DNA of 37,376 nucleotides. Source: DATHSY01 sp046729855. Its GTDB lineage: Bacteria > Actinomycetota > UBA4738 > HRBIN12. The notes under the pieces are model-generated. The model was given only the letters and a program-made list of their open reading frames with translations. It was not told where the DNA came from and ran no database searches. This document shows positions 30,029 to 37,338 of this stretch, one piece after another. Position 1 is the stretch's first letter; every line of letters starts with the position of its first letter. The position numbers and the translations under genes were made by a program. The stretch is taken from assembly GCA_046729855.1 (NCBI GenBank), contig JBKPHM010000032.1:1-37376 (forward strand), given 5' to 3'.

Positions 30029-30732
30029 TCGTCGTCGGGATCGAGACGTCGACGCCGCAGACGTCGGTCGCTCTCGGCAGCGAGGCTGGGACGCTGGCGT
30101 CGGTCGAGCTCCATGGCAAGGAGCGGCGCGACGCCGTCGTGCCGGCGCTCGAGCAACTGCTCCGCTGGAGCGATCTCGAGCTCCGACAGGTCGGCGGAGT
30201 CGCGGTCGGTCTGGGCCCGGGCCTGTTCACGGGCCTGCGGGTCGGCGTGGGCTCGGCGAAGGCGCTCGCGCAGGTCCTCCGGGTCCCGATCGTCGGCATC
30301 CCGTCGCTTGACGTGCTCGCGTTCGCCGTCCGATTTTCGCGCCGGCTGATCTCGGCCGTGATCGACGCCCGCCGCGGCGAGGTGTTCTTCGCGTTCTACC
30401 GCTCGGTCCCCGGCGGCGTGATCCGCGTCGGCGAGTACGCCGTCGCGCGACCGGAGCGCCTGGCCGCCGAGCTCGAGGCCACGCGGGAGGACGTGCTCCT
30501 GGTGGGCAACGGTGCCATCCTGTACAGGCGGTCGCTGGAGGACGTCGACGCCGGGGTAGAGTTCGCCTCGCCGGCGCATGCCTTCCCGCTGGCGCCGGCG
30601 CTCGTCGAGCTGTCGGTCCCCCGCTTTGTTCGCGAGGAGACCGACCGGCTCTACGGCGTCGTTCCCCTATACCTTCGGAGATCGGATGCGGAGATCGCTT
30701 GGGATCAGCGAGCCCGAGGCGCCTCGGCTTGA
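30025..30732 (+). CDS. tsaB: tRNA t6A37 biosynthesis protein TsaB
   Basis: Inactive kinase-fold paralog that forms a heterodimer with TsaD. GIETSTPQTSVALG at the start, GVAVGLGPGLFTGLRVGVGS is the diagnostic GPGSFTGLR-type motif, followed by VIDARRGEVFFAFY. 235 residues from the GTG at 30025. The 3' end overlaps rimI by 47 bases in another frame, so the end region codes for two proteins. Confidence 0.95.
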   Translation: MIVVGIETSTPQTSVALGSEAGTLASVELHGKERRDAVVPALEQLLRWSDLELRQVGGVAVGLGPGLFTGLRVGVGSAKALAQVLRVPIVGIPSLDVLAFAVRFSRRLISAVIDARRGEVFFAFYRSVPGGVIRVGEYAVARPERLAAELEATREDVLLVGNGAILYRRSLEDVDAGVEFASPAHAFPLAPALVELSVPRFVREETDRLYGVVPLYLRRSDAEIAWDQRARGASA

Positions 30733-31234
30733 GGTCACCCGGATGCGCCGCCGTCACCTGCGCGGCGTGATGGCGATCGAGCGGCAGGTGTACCCGCGGC
30801 CATGGAGCCCCAACCTGTTCCTGTCCGAGATGGCCGAGAGCCAGAACCGCTGCTACCTGGTGGCCCGCATGGGCCGCGAGGTCGTGGGCTACGCCGGGAT
30901 GATCTGCTACGGCGAGGAGGCGCATGTCACGAACGTCGCCGTGGACCCGATGCACCAGCGCCACAAGATCGGTTCGCGTCTGCTGCACGACCTCCTCCGC
31001 CAGGCGGTCGACATGGGAGCCGAGGCGATGTCGCTCGAGGTCCGCGTGACGAACTGGGGCGCGCAACGGCTGTACGGGCGCTTCGGGTTCCGTCCGGTGG
31101 GGGTCCGCAAGAACTACTACCAGGAGATCAACGAGGACGCGCTGATCATGTGGGTCGACGGGATCCGCACGCGCGACTACGACCGCCGCCTTGGCGACCT
31201 GATGCAGCAGCTGCCCGAGGGCATCCGCCCGTGA
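30686..31234 (+). CDS. rimI: RimI-like ribosomal-protein N-acetyltransferase
   Basis: GNAT fold; RimI acetylates the N terminus of S18 and may have broader targets. Residues MRRRHLRGVMAIERQVYPRP, then PWSPNLFLSEM and VDPMHQRHKIGSRLLHDLL (acetyl-CoA motif) and YGRFGFRPVGVRKNYY are typical. From the ATG at 30686 (GGAG five bases upstream) it has 182 residues, starting inside tsaB. A Met about 19 residues later would avoid most of the overlap. Position between tsaB and tsaD is the standard order. Confidence 0.93.
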   Translation: MRRSLGISEPEAPRLEVTRMRRRHLRGVMAIERQVYPRPWSPNLFLSEMAESQNRCYLVARMGREVVGYAGMICYGEEAHVTNVAVDPMHQRHKIGSRLLHDLLRQAVDMGAEAMSLEVRVTNWGAQRLYGRFGFRPVGVRKNYYQEINEDALIMWVDGIRTRDYDRRLGDLMQQLPEGIRP

Positions 31235-31238
31235 GGCG

Positions 31239-32246
31239 GTGTCCGTGAGGGTGCTGGGGATCGAGACCTCGTGCGACGAGACCGCCATCGCGGTCGTCGA
31301 GGACGGGACCGTCCTGTCGAACCTGATCGCCAGCCAGACCGACATGCACGCACGGTTCGGAGGCGTGGTCCCGGAGGTCGCGGCGCGCGCGCACGTCCAG
31401 GCGCTGACCCCGCTGATGGACGAGGCGATCGAGCGAGCGGGGACGCGCTTCGGGGAGCTCGACGGGGTCGCGGTCACGGTGGGGCCGGGGTTGGTCGGGG
31501 CGCTGCTGGTCGGGATGTCCGCAGCCAAGAGCGTTTCGCTGGCCGCCGGCGTGCCGTTCGTCGGCGTGAACCACCTCGAGGGCCACGTCTGGGCGAACTT
31601 CCTCGAGCACGGCGGCCCCGAACCACCGTACGTGTGTCTGATCGTCTCCGGCGGCCACACGATGCTCGTCTACATGCCGGAGGAGCATCGGTACGAGGTG
31701 CTCGGCCAGACCGTCGACGACGCGGCCGGCGAGGCGTTCGACAAGATCGCTCGGTTCATCGGACTCGGGTTTCCAGGCGGCCCGGCGCTCGACCGGCTCG
31801 CTCGCGAGGGGGACCCGTCCGCGATCGCGTTCCCGCGGGCGATGATCGGATCGGGCGACTACGACTTCTCGCTGTCGGGCCTGAAGACGGCCGCGCTGCG
31901 GTACGTCCGGACCGAACACGATGCCGGTCGCGAGGTGAACGCCGCGGACCTGGCGGCGTCGTTCCAGGAGGCCGTCGTCGACGTGCAGGTCGCAAAGACG
32001 ATCGCGGCGGCGAAGGAAAAGGGCGTCGGCACCGTCCTCCTCGGTGGCGGCGTCGTGGCGAACTCGCGCCTGCGCGAGCGGATGGAGCGGGACGGCACCG
32101 AGGCCGGCCTACGCGTGCTGTTCCCGTCGCCGGCGCTGTGCACGGACAACGGCGCGATGATCGCGGCCGCCGGGGCATCGCGGATCGCGCGAGGGGAGCG
32201 GACGCCGTTCGACGTGGCGGCCGACCCCGCGATGGAGCTGCGGTGA
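31239..32246 (+). CDS. tsaD: tRNA t6A37 threonylcarbamoyltransferase TsaD
   Basis: Catalytic subunit of t6A synthesis. VLGIETSCDETAIAVVEDG at the start, metal ligands in VNHLEGHVWA, and VSGGHTMLVYM, GEAFDKIARFIGLGFPGGP, GGGVVANSRLRERM and SPALCTDNGAMIAAAG are all diagnostic. 335 residues, normal. GTG at 31239 is chosen; GTG 31245 would remove two residues. The remaining partner tsaC is not in the window. Confidence 0.96.
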   Translation: MSVRVLGIETSCDETAIAVVEDGTVLSNLIASQTDMHARFGGVVPEVAARAHVQALTPLMDEAIERAGTRFGELDGVAVTVGPGLVGALLVGMSAAKSVSLAAGVPFVGVNHLEGHVWANFLEHGGPEPPYVCLIVSGGHTMLVYMPEEHRYEVLGQTVDDAAGEAFDKIARFIGLGFPGGPALDRLAREGDPSAIAFPRAMIGSGDYDFSLSGLKTAALRYVRTEHDAGREVNAADLAASFQEAVVDVQVAKTIAAAKEKGVGTVLLGGGVVANSRLRERMERDGTEAGLRVLFPSPALCTDNGAMIAAAGASRIARGERTPFDVAADPAMELR

Positions 32247-33187
32247 CCACGTTCCTGATCACCGGGGGCGCCGGGTTCATCGGCTCGCACCTGTCCGACC
32301 GGCTGCTCGCCGAGGGCCACCGCGTCGTGGCCGTCGACGACCTCACGACGGGGCGCATCGCGAACCTCGGCGAGGCGCGCGGCTACGGCCAGGAGTTCAC
32401 GTTTTTCAACATGGACATCCGCGGCGACGGGATCGCGCAGATGTTCGAGCGGCACGAGCCCGAGATCGTGATGCACCTGGCCGCCCAGGCCGGCGTGCGG
32501 CCATCGCTGCGCGACCCGGTCTTCGACGCGAGCGTGAACGTGATGGGCACGCTCAACGTCCTCGAGTGCGCCGTCAGGGCCGGCGCGCGCAAGGTCGTGT
32601 ACGCGGCGAGTGGCGGCACGATCTACGGCGAGCCCCGGAAGATCCCGGTGAAAGAGACGGCGGCGGTCGGCTCGCGGCCGCTGTCACCGTACGGCATCAG
32701 CAAGAAGGTCGTGCTTGACTACCTTGAGTACTACGCGCGGTACCGCGGCCTGGAGTTCACGGCGCTCGCGCTCGGCAACGTGTACGGCCCACGGCAGGAT
32801 GAGAGCGGCGAGGCCGGTGTGATCTCGATCTTCGCGTCGAGGATGCTCGAGGGTGAGGCGCCGGCGATCTTCGGCGACGGCAACCAGACGCGCGACTACG
32901 TCTTCATCGACGATGTCGTGCACGCCTTCTCGTTGGCCGCGGAGCGGGGCAACGGCAAGCTGTTGAACATCGGCACGGGCCTCGAGACATCGGTGAACGG
33001 GATCTACCGGATGCTCGCCGACATCATCGGGTTCACCGGAGCACCCGGCCACGGGCCGCTGCCGCCGGGGGAGCTGCGCAGGTGCGCGCTGGACAACTCG
33101 GCCGCGGCCGAGTCGCTCGGCTGGAAGCCATGGACGCACCTCGAAGACGGGATGGGCGAGACGGTCGCGTACCTCAAGGGCGTCTAG
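32243..33187 (+). CDS. NAD-dependent sugar-nucleotide epimerase/dehydratase
   Basis: Extended short-chain dehydrogenase fold. Rossmann motif ITGGAGFIGSHL at residues 6-17, catalytic YxxxK in SPYGISKKVVLDY, and the Ser/Thr region YAASGGTIYGEP; NVYGPRQ and GDGNQTRDYVFIDDV are typical of GalE-like UDP-glucose 4-epimerases and relatives. 314 residues. The precise substrate (UDP-glucose, UDP-glucuronate or other) is not certain. GTG at 32243 overlaps tsaD; its last 14 bases overlap the convergent BldD-like gene. Confidence 0.9.
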   Translation: MTTFLITGGAGFIGSHLSDRLLAEGHRVVAVDDLTTGRIANLGEARGYGQEFTFFNMDIRGDGIAQMFERHEPEIVMHLAAQAGVRPSLRDPVFDASVNVMGTLNVLECAVRAGARKVVYAASGGTIYGEPRKIPVKETAAVGSRPLSPYGISKKVVLDYLEYYARYRGLEFTALALGNVYGPRQDESGEAGVISIFASRMLEGEAPAIFGDGNQTRDYVFIDDVVHAFSLAAERGNGKLLNIGTGLETSVNGIYRMLADIIGFTGAPGHGPLPPGELRRCALDNSAAAESLGWKPWTHLEDGMGETVAYLKGV

Positions 33188-33641
33188 AGGGCGGCGGCTC
33201 CGTCCCGATCTCGGCCAGCAGTTCGTCGACCGATCGGTCGGCCGCCGTGGCGAGAACCTCGAGATCTCCCGCCCGGACGGTAACGACGTCGGCTCCGGGC
33301 CGGCCGCGGGACGCCGCGACGCGCCGCAGGAAGCCGCCGACGAGCCGCGCCTCCTCGGGATCGAGCCGGTCGAGGTTCGTGAGGTCGATCTGGACGCTTT
33401 CCCGCCCCTCCTGGGCGCGCAGGGCCTGGGCGAGGAGGCGTTCCGGCCGGACTCCGTACACCTCGCAGAGATCGCAGAACCGCTGCACGGTCACGGCGCG
33501 CTCGGCTCGCTCGTAGCCCGCCACCGTCGTGGGGGAGAACCGGCCATTCGAAACGGCGGGGACCTCCTTGAGACGCAATCCGCGCCTCCGGCGGGCTGTC
33601 CGGAGGGCGCGCCCAATCTCCGCTGCGATATCGCCGGCCAC
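33174..33641 (-). CDS. BldD-like HTH transcriptional regulator
   Basis: 155 residues from a GTG at 33641-33639 (GAGGAG seven bases upstream). HTH of the XRE type at about 8-70 with GRFSPTTVAGYERAERAVTV, which matches the BldD pattern. The C-terminal domain holds R112-G-R114-x8-R123-x-x-D126, close to the BldD c-di-GMP signature RGD-x8-RxxD with Asp replaced by Arg at the third position. BldD controls development in Streptomyces and binds c-di-GMP as a tetramer. An earlier frame to 33707 runs through a tandem repeat and is less likely. Convergent with the epimerase gene and divergent from the sensor kinase. Confidence 0.82.
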   Translation of the reverse strand: MAGDIAAEIGRALRTARRRRGLRLKEVPAVSNGRFSPTTVAGYERAERAVTVQRFCDLCEVYGVRPERLLAQALRAQEGRESVQIDLTNLDRLDPEEARLVGGFLRRVAASRGRPGADVVTVRAGDLEVLATAADRSVDELLAEIGTEPPPSRRP

Positions 33642-33654
33642 GCACACACTCCTC

Positions 33655-33700
33655 GTTGGTCTTCGCCGCGGGTCGGGGTTGGTCTCCGCCGCGGGTCGGG
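33655..33700. repeat. 23-bp tandem duplication before the BldD-like gene
   Basis: Copies 33655-33677 and 33678-33700 match except for one base (TTCGCCGCGGG versus TCCGCCGCGGG). They lie directly upstream of the GTG start and ribosome binding site of the minus-strand BldD-like gene, so a promoter or operator element could be doubled. Confidence 0.85.
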
Positions 33701-33764
33701 CCATCATGCACCTTTTCGGGCTCGTATGCCCGTCAGACGGATGCCGTAGGGGGGCTACGCGTCG

Positions 33765-33777
33765 TTACATCTAGTGA
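33765..33777. promoter_or_regulatory. BldD-box-like half-sites (TTAC-N5-GTGA)
   Basis: The BldD consensus TnACnCWGnGTnA is matched in both outer half-sites with correct spacing (TTAC, five bases, GTGA), but the central CWG reads TCT. It is in the 257-bp gap between the BldD-like gene and the kinase gene. Otherwise 33701-33898 has a TTGACA at 33786 with no good -10, and a small CGTAG/CTACG hairpin at 33745-33759. Confidence 0.3.
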
Positions 33778-33898
33778 CTACGGCCGATTGACAGGAACGC
33801 GGTGCGCGTCCGAGACTCCATCGTAGGCCGATCGGGCTACAAGCGGTTTTTCGCAGAGCCTGGGAGGGAAGGCTCCAGAGGCCGCTGAGGGGGAGGGG

Positions 33899-35461
33899 TT
33901 GGGGACTTCGAGAGGCACAGAAGCGTCGCGGGCCTCATCCGTCGGACGCGCCGCGGTTGACGTTGCGAGCACCATCCACGCTGCCCTGGGCGTCAACGAG
34001 GCGTGGGTACGCGTCGTGCTCCCAGACTGGGCGGGAAGGCTACGCGTCCTCGCCACCGCCGGCGATCCGGACGGCAGCGGACGGAGACGATCGTCCCGGA
34101 GGCGGCAGGTCTTCGAGACCGGCCGAGACATCACCGTTCCGCTGCGATCGGACGGAGGCGACACCCTCGCGATCCTCCCCCTTACAGCCGGCGCCGAGAC
34201 CCTTGGGGTCGTCGAGCTCGTCGCGCCGGCGACGCGGGTCCAGGCGCAGCGAGCCGCGATCCTGGCCCTCGTTCGCCAGTCGGCCGCCGTCCTCGCGATG
34301 ACCGAGGCGCAGGCGCGGGAGCGCTCGACGGAGGGTGCCCTCGAGGCGCTGTCCGAGCTGACCGGCGAGCTGACCGACACGTATTCGCCGATCGAGGCAG
34401 CCCGCGTCACGGCCGCCGTCTGTTCCGGGCACATCCAAGGCCCCGTCGCGATCGCCCGGAGTTCGCAGCCGGAGCCCGGGTGGTACCTCGCGGCGTCCGC
34501 CGGCCTGAGCCCGAGGAAGAGGGCCGAGCTCCGGGCCGCCATCCGGTCCGCTGCCGGCGCCCCCGAGGGCGCCGGGGCCGCCCCGACGCTCGCCGGGGCG
34601 TTCACCACGAGCATCGGCCGGACGGCGGAGGTGTTCGACGCCGAGCCCGCCGCGCTGCTGGCCGTTCAACGGCAGCGACACGCCGCGTTCCTGAGGCTCG
34701 CCGCGTCGATGCTCGGTACATGGCTGAAGCTGCTCACGGTTGCATCGGAGCGGCTGACCGATCCCGATCCCCGCGTCGACATCGGCATGGTGTGGGCCGC
34801 GCACGAGCTCAGAGCGCCGCTCGCGGCTACCCGCGCCGTCCTCGAGCACGTGATCTCGTCGGGTCAGGGGCCCGATGAGCTCGAGCTGCTCCGACGCGCC
34901 AAGATCGAGCTGGACGAGATGAGCAGCTTCGTGGAGCCCGTGCTGCGTTGGTCGGCGGGAGCGTCCGAGCTCGATCTGAAGCAGGTCGATCTCGTGGAGA
35001 TCACGCATGAGGCGATCACGTCGTGCCGGTTCGATGCTCCGGCTCGACGGATCGAGTTCACCCCGGCGCGGCCGGTCCCGGTGGAGGCCGATGTCGTCCT
35101 GCTCCGGCGCGCGATCTCGAACCTCATCCGGAACGCCGTTGTCTACTCTCCCGGGCCGGAGCCCGTGCGTGTGGCGGTGGAGGTCACGGGGTCGTCGGCG
35201 CGCGTCACCGTCGAGGACCGTGGACCCGGTGTCCCAGCCGGTGAACGCGACACGTTGTTCGCACCGTTCGTCAGAGGTGCAGCCGCGGCCGGACGCGCCG
35301 GTGCAGGGCTCGGGCTGTTCCTCGCGCGGCGGATCGCCCAAGCGCATGGCGGCGTCGTGCGGCTCGAGCCGAGCCCGTCCGGCGCTCGGTTCTGCCTCGA
35401 GCTGCCCGTGGCGGAGGTGGAGAGACGGGCATCCGTGGAGAGACGGGCATCCGCGTCCTGA
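33899..35461 (+). CDS. Soluble GAF-domain histidine kinase
   Basis: 520 residues with no membrane helix. A GAF-like domain is at about 18-135 (WAGRLRVLATAGDPDGSG, TLGVVELVAPAT); a middle region (145-285) may be a second, poorly conserved sensor. HisKA: His302 in WAAHELRAPLAATRAVLEHV. HATPase: N-box Asn412 (NLIRNAVVYSPG), G1 DRGPGVP (440-446), G2 GAGLGLFLARRIAQAHGG (468-485). TTG start preceded by GAGGGGGAGGGG. Its end carries a six-residue in-frame duplication (VERRAS) from an 18-bp repeat and runs into the response regulator gene. Confidence 0.88.
   Translation: MGTSRGTEASRASSVGRAAVDVASTIHAALGVNEAWVRVVLPDWAGRLRVLATAGDPDGSGRRRSSRRRQVFETGRDITVPLRSDGGDTLAILPLTAGAETLGVVELVAPATRVQAQRAAILALVRQSAAVLAMTEAQARERSTEGALEALSELTGELTDTYSPIEAARVTAAVCSGHIQGPVAIARSSQPEPGWYLAASAGLSPRKRAELRAAIRSAAGAPEGAGAAPTLAGAFTTSIGRTAEVFDAEPAALLAVQRQRHAAFLRLAASMLGTWLKLLTVASERLTDPDPRVDIGMVWAAHELRAPLAATRAVLEHVISSGQGPDELELLRRAKIELDEMSSFVEPVLRWSAGASELDLKQVDLVEITHEAITSCRFDAPARRIEFTPARPVPVEADVVLLRRAISNLIRNAVVYSPGPEPVRVAVEVTGSSARVTVEDRGPGVPAGERDTLFAPFVRGAAAAGRAGAGLGLFLARRIAQAHGGVVRLEPSPSGARFCLELPVAEVERRASVERRASAS
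35417..35452 (+). repeat. 18-bp perfect tandem duplication at the kinase/regulator junction
   Basis: Two identical 18-base copies (35417-35434, 35435-35452), each with GGAGAGACGGGCATCC. In the kinase frame each encodes six residues; in the regulator frame each contains a GGAGAG site followed six bases later by ATC. It lies exactly at the start of the response regulator. Confidence 0.92.
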
Positions 35462-36111
35462 TCGTCGACGATCACCAGCTCTTCGCCGAGGCGATCAGTG
35501 CGACCCTCGACGAGCACGGGTACGAGGTCGTCGCCGTCGCTCGTGATGGACGGGCTGCGGTGAACGCCGCAGCGGAGCACTCGCCCGATGTGATCCTGCT
35601 CGACATCGGCCTTCCGGACGGCAGTGGTCTCGACGTCGGCAAGCACATTCTCGACGCGGATCCGTCGGCGAAGATCATCGCCTTGACCGCCCTGGAAGAT
35701 CCGCTGCTTGCGCGCGAGGCCGTGGAGGCCGGCTTCCACGGATACCTGACGAAGCACACGCCTGTCGAGCGGTTCGTGACGTCGATCGCGGCGGCCGTCC
35801 AGGGTCAGATCGTGATGGCGACAGGGGTCGCTCGTGCTGCCGCCGCGGGTCGAAGCTCGACGGATCACGAGGTCGCGTTCCTCGCCGACCAGCTGACGAA
35901 GCGCGAGCGAGCGGTGCTTGCCCTGCTCGTCGACGGGCTCCGCAGTAACGAGATCGCGGAACGGCTCGGCATCAGCCCGAACACGGTGCGCACGCACGTC
36001 CAGAGCATCCTCAGCAAGCTGCAGGTGCACTCCAGGCTGGAGGCCGCGTCGTTCGCCGTTCGCCACGGCATCGTGCGTCCGCCGCGACGACCGAGGTCGT
36101 CGGGCATCTGA
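35458..36111 (+). CDS. NarL/FixJ-type response regulator with non-standard start
   Basis: Receiver plus LuxR-type HTH. Reading from 35437 the frame gives GETGIRVLIVDDHQLFAEAI: strand beta-1 and the acidic pair are intact, then phospho-Asp (LLDIGLPDG) and GYLTKHTP Lys. HTH: LTKRERAVLALLVDGLRSNE, then IAERLGISPNTVRTHVQSIL. There is no ATG, GTG or TTG in frame before 35560, and starting there would remove the DD pocket. I place the start at CTG 35458, which overlaps the kinase TGA as CTGA, the junction type of this genome; ATC 35449, six bases after GGAGAG, is the alternative. 217 residues. Confidence 0.8.
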   Translation: MIVDDHQLFAEAISATLDEHGYEVVAVARDGRAAVNAAAEHSPDVILLDIGLPDGSGLDVGKHILDADPSAKIIALTALEDPLLAREAVEAGFHGYLTKHTPVERFVTSIAAAVQGQIVMATGVARAAAAGRSSTDHEVAFLADQLTKRERAVLALLVDGLRSNEIAERLGISPNTVRTHVQSILSKLQVHSRLEAASFAVRHGIVRPPRRPRSSGI

Positions 36112-36203
36112 TGCAACCGGCGTAGCCGAAGTACGCCGCGTGCGGGGTGCCCGGGAGAGGAAGCCTCCGTAGCATCGACGGCCTGGCACTGCTGGACGGC
36201 CGT

Positions 36204-36905
36204 ATGGAGAGCGACTCAAGGCTCGGACGCATCCGCATCCTGGTTGCGGATCCTCATTCGCTGTTCCGGCAAGCGATCCATGCCGCGCTCGATCGCGAAC
36301 CGGATCTGACGGTCGTCGCCGAGGCCGGCCACGCCGAGTCTGCGATCGCGGCCGCACGCGAGCACGCGCCCGACGTCGTCGTGTTGGATGCCGACCTGCC
36401 GGGCAGGGACGTCGGCCGGATGACGGACGAGCTCTCGACGGTCCGCGCTCGGCGGGGCGGCCGCAGCCGCGTGATCGTCGTGGCGGGCGAGGAGGACCAG
36501 CAATTGCTCGTCACGGTGCTGGAGGCCGGAGCGGCCGCGTACATGACGAAGCTGTCACCCCTCGAATACCTCGTCAGCACGACGAGGGCAGTCGTGCGGG
36601 GTGAGACCGTCGTTCCTCCAGCCATGCTCGGCCCCCTCGTCCGACAGCTGCTCGCTCGCGAGCGCGAGCAGCTGGAGACCTTCGAGCGCGTCGTACGCCT
36701 GACGCGGCGAGAGCTCGAGGTCCTTCGGCTCGTCGGAGCGGGCGCGAACAACCAGCGGATCGCACGGGAGCTCTCGATCAGCCCCCAGACGGCGCGCACA
36801 CACGTGCAGAACGTGCTAGGCAAGCTCGGTGTGCACTCACGGCTCGAGGCCGCCGCCTTCGTGCACCGTTCCCGCCCGCTCGCATCGCTCGGCGGGGGCC
36901 GGTGA
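36204..36905 (+). CDS. NarL/FixJ-type response regulator, paralog with altered acidic pocket
   Basis: 233 residues from the ATG at 36204. Receiver at about 8-130: IRILVADPHSLFRQAIHAAL, phospho-Asp62 in VVVLDADLPG, Lys in AYMTKLSPLEYL. The usual DD pair reads Asp16-Pro17, so one metal-binding acid is lost. HTH: LTRRELEVLRLVGAGANNQR, then IARELSISPQTARTHVQNVL. The C terminus (VHSRLEAAAFV) is nearly identical to that of the upstream regulator, pointing to tandem duplication. An upstream Met at 36147 is possible but lacks family sequence. The gap 36112-36203 has a TAGCAT -10-like box at 36169. Confidence 0.87.
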   Translation: MESDSRLGRIRILVADPHSLFRQAIHAALDREPDLTVVAEAGHAESAIAAAREHAPDVVVLDADLPGRDVGRMTDELSTVRARRGGRSRVIVVAGEEDQQLLVTVLEAGAAAYMTKLSPLEYLVSTTRAVVRGETVVPPAMLGPLVRQLLAREREQLETFERVVRLTRRELEVLRLVGAGANNQRIARELSISPQTARTHVQNVLGKLGVHSRLEAAAFVHRSRPLASLGGGR

Positions 36906-36957
36906 CGGTCGCCTATCGGACGAGCGCCTGCCGCGGCCGCTCCGGGTGGCTCGTCGG

Positions 36958-36986
36958 TTGACCGCTGGCACTCTCGCGGTTATCGT
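36958..36986 (+). promoter_or_regulatory. groES promoter
   Basis: TTGACC (36958-36963), 17-base spacer, TATCGT (36981-36986). The start of transcription would fall within the CIRCE element, so repressor binding covers the initiation site. Confidence 0.75.
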
Positions 36987-36987
36987 G

Positions 36988-37014
36988 TTAGCACTCACGA
37001 CCGTTGAGTGCTAA
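36988..37014. promoter_or_regulatory. CIRCE element (HrcA operator)
   Basis: TTAGCACTC-N9-GAGTGCTAA is a perfect match to the CIRCE consensus with the canonical nine-base spacer. It lies at the predicted transcription start of groES and implies HrcA control of the chaperonin operon by heat shock. Confidence 0.97.
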
Positions 37015-37041
37015 GGCAAGGGAAAGCTGCAAGGAGGACGC

Positions 37042-37338
37042 ATGGCGGAGTTCAGCTTGAAGCCGCTGGAGGACCGCATCGTGGTCAAGCCCAGCGAGGA
37101 GGAGGAGACCACGGTCTCCGGCATCGTGATCCCCGACACGGCCAAGGAGAAGCCCCAGGAGGGCTCGGTCGTCGCGGTCGGGCCCGGCCGCTTCGAGGAA
37201 GGCAACCGCGTTCCCCTCGACGTCAAGGTCGGGGACAAGGTCATCTACTCGAAGTACGGCGGCACCGAGGTGAAGTTCGGCGGCGAGGACTACCTCGTGC
37301 TGTCCGCCCGCGACGTGCTCGCGGTCGTCGTCCGCTAG
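37042..37338 (+). CDS. groES: Co-chaperonin GroES
   Basis: 10-kDa lid of the GroEL folding chamber. The 98-residue product has LKPLEDRIVVKPSEEEETTV and SGIVIPDTAKEKPQEGSVVAV, the mobile loop (about 18-36), then GDKVIYSKYGGTEVKFGGED and the end YLVLSARDVLAVV. ATG with AAGGAGG eight bases upstream. groEL is expected right after the window edge. Confidence 0.97.
   Translation: MAEFSLKPLEDRIVVKPSEEEETTVSGIVIPDTAKEKPQEGSVVAVGPGRFEEGNRVPLDVKVGDKVIYSKYGGTEVKFGGEDYLVLSARDVLAVVVR

Noticed and set aside
33655..33700. Repeats as a CRISPR array
   Set aside because: Only two adjacent copies without spacers; all repeats in the window are simple tandem duplications.
35560..36111. GTG 35560 as start of the first response regulator
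   Set aside because: It would delete beta-1 and the Asp-Asp pocket although the upstream codons in this frame encode them perfectly.
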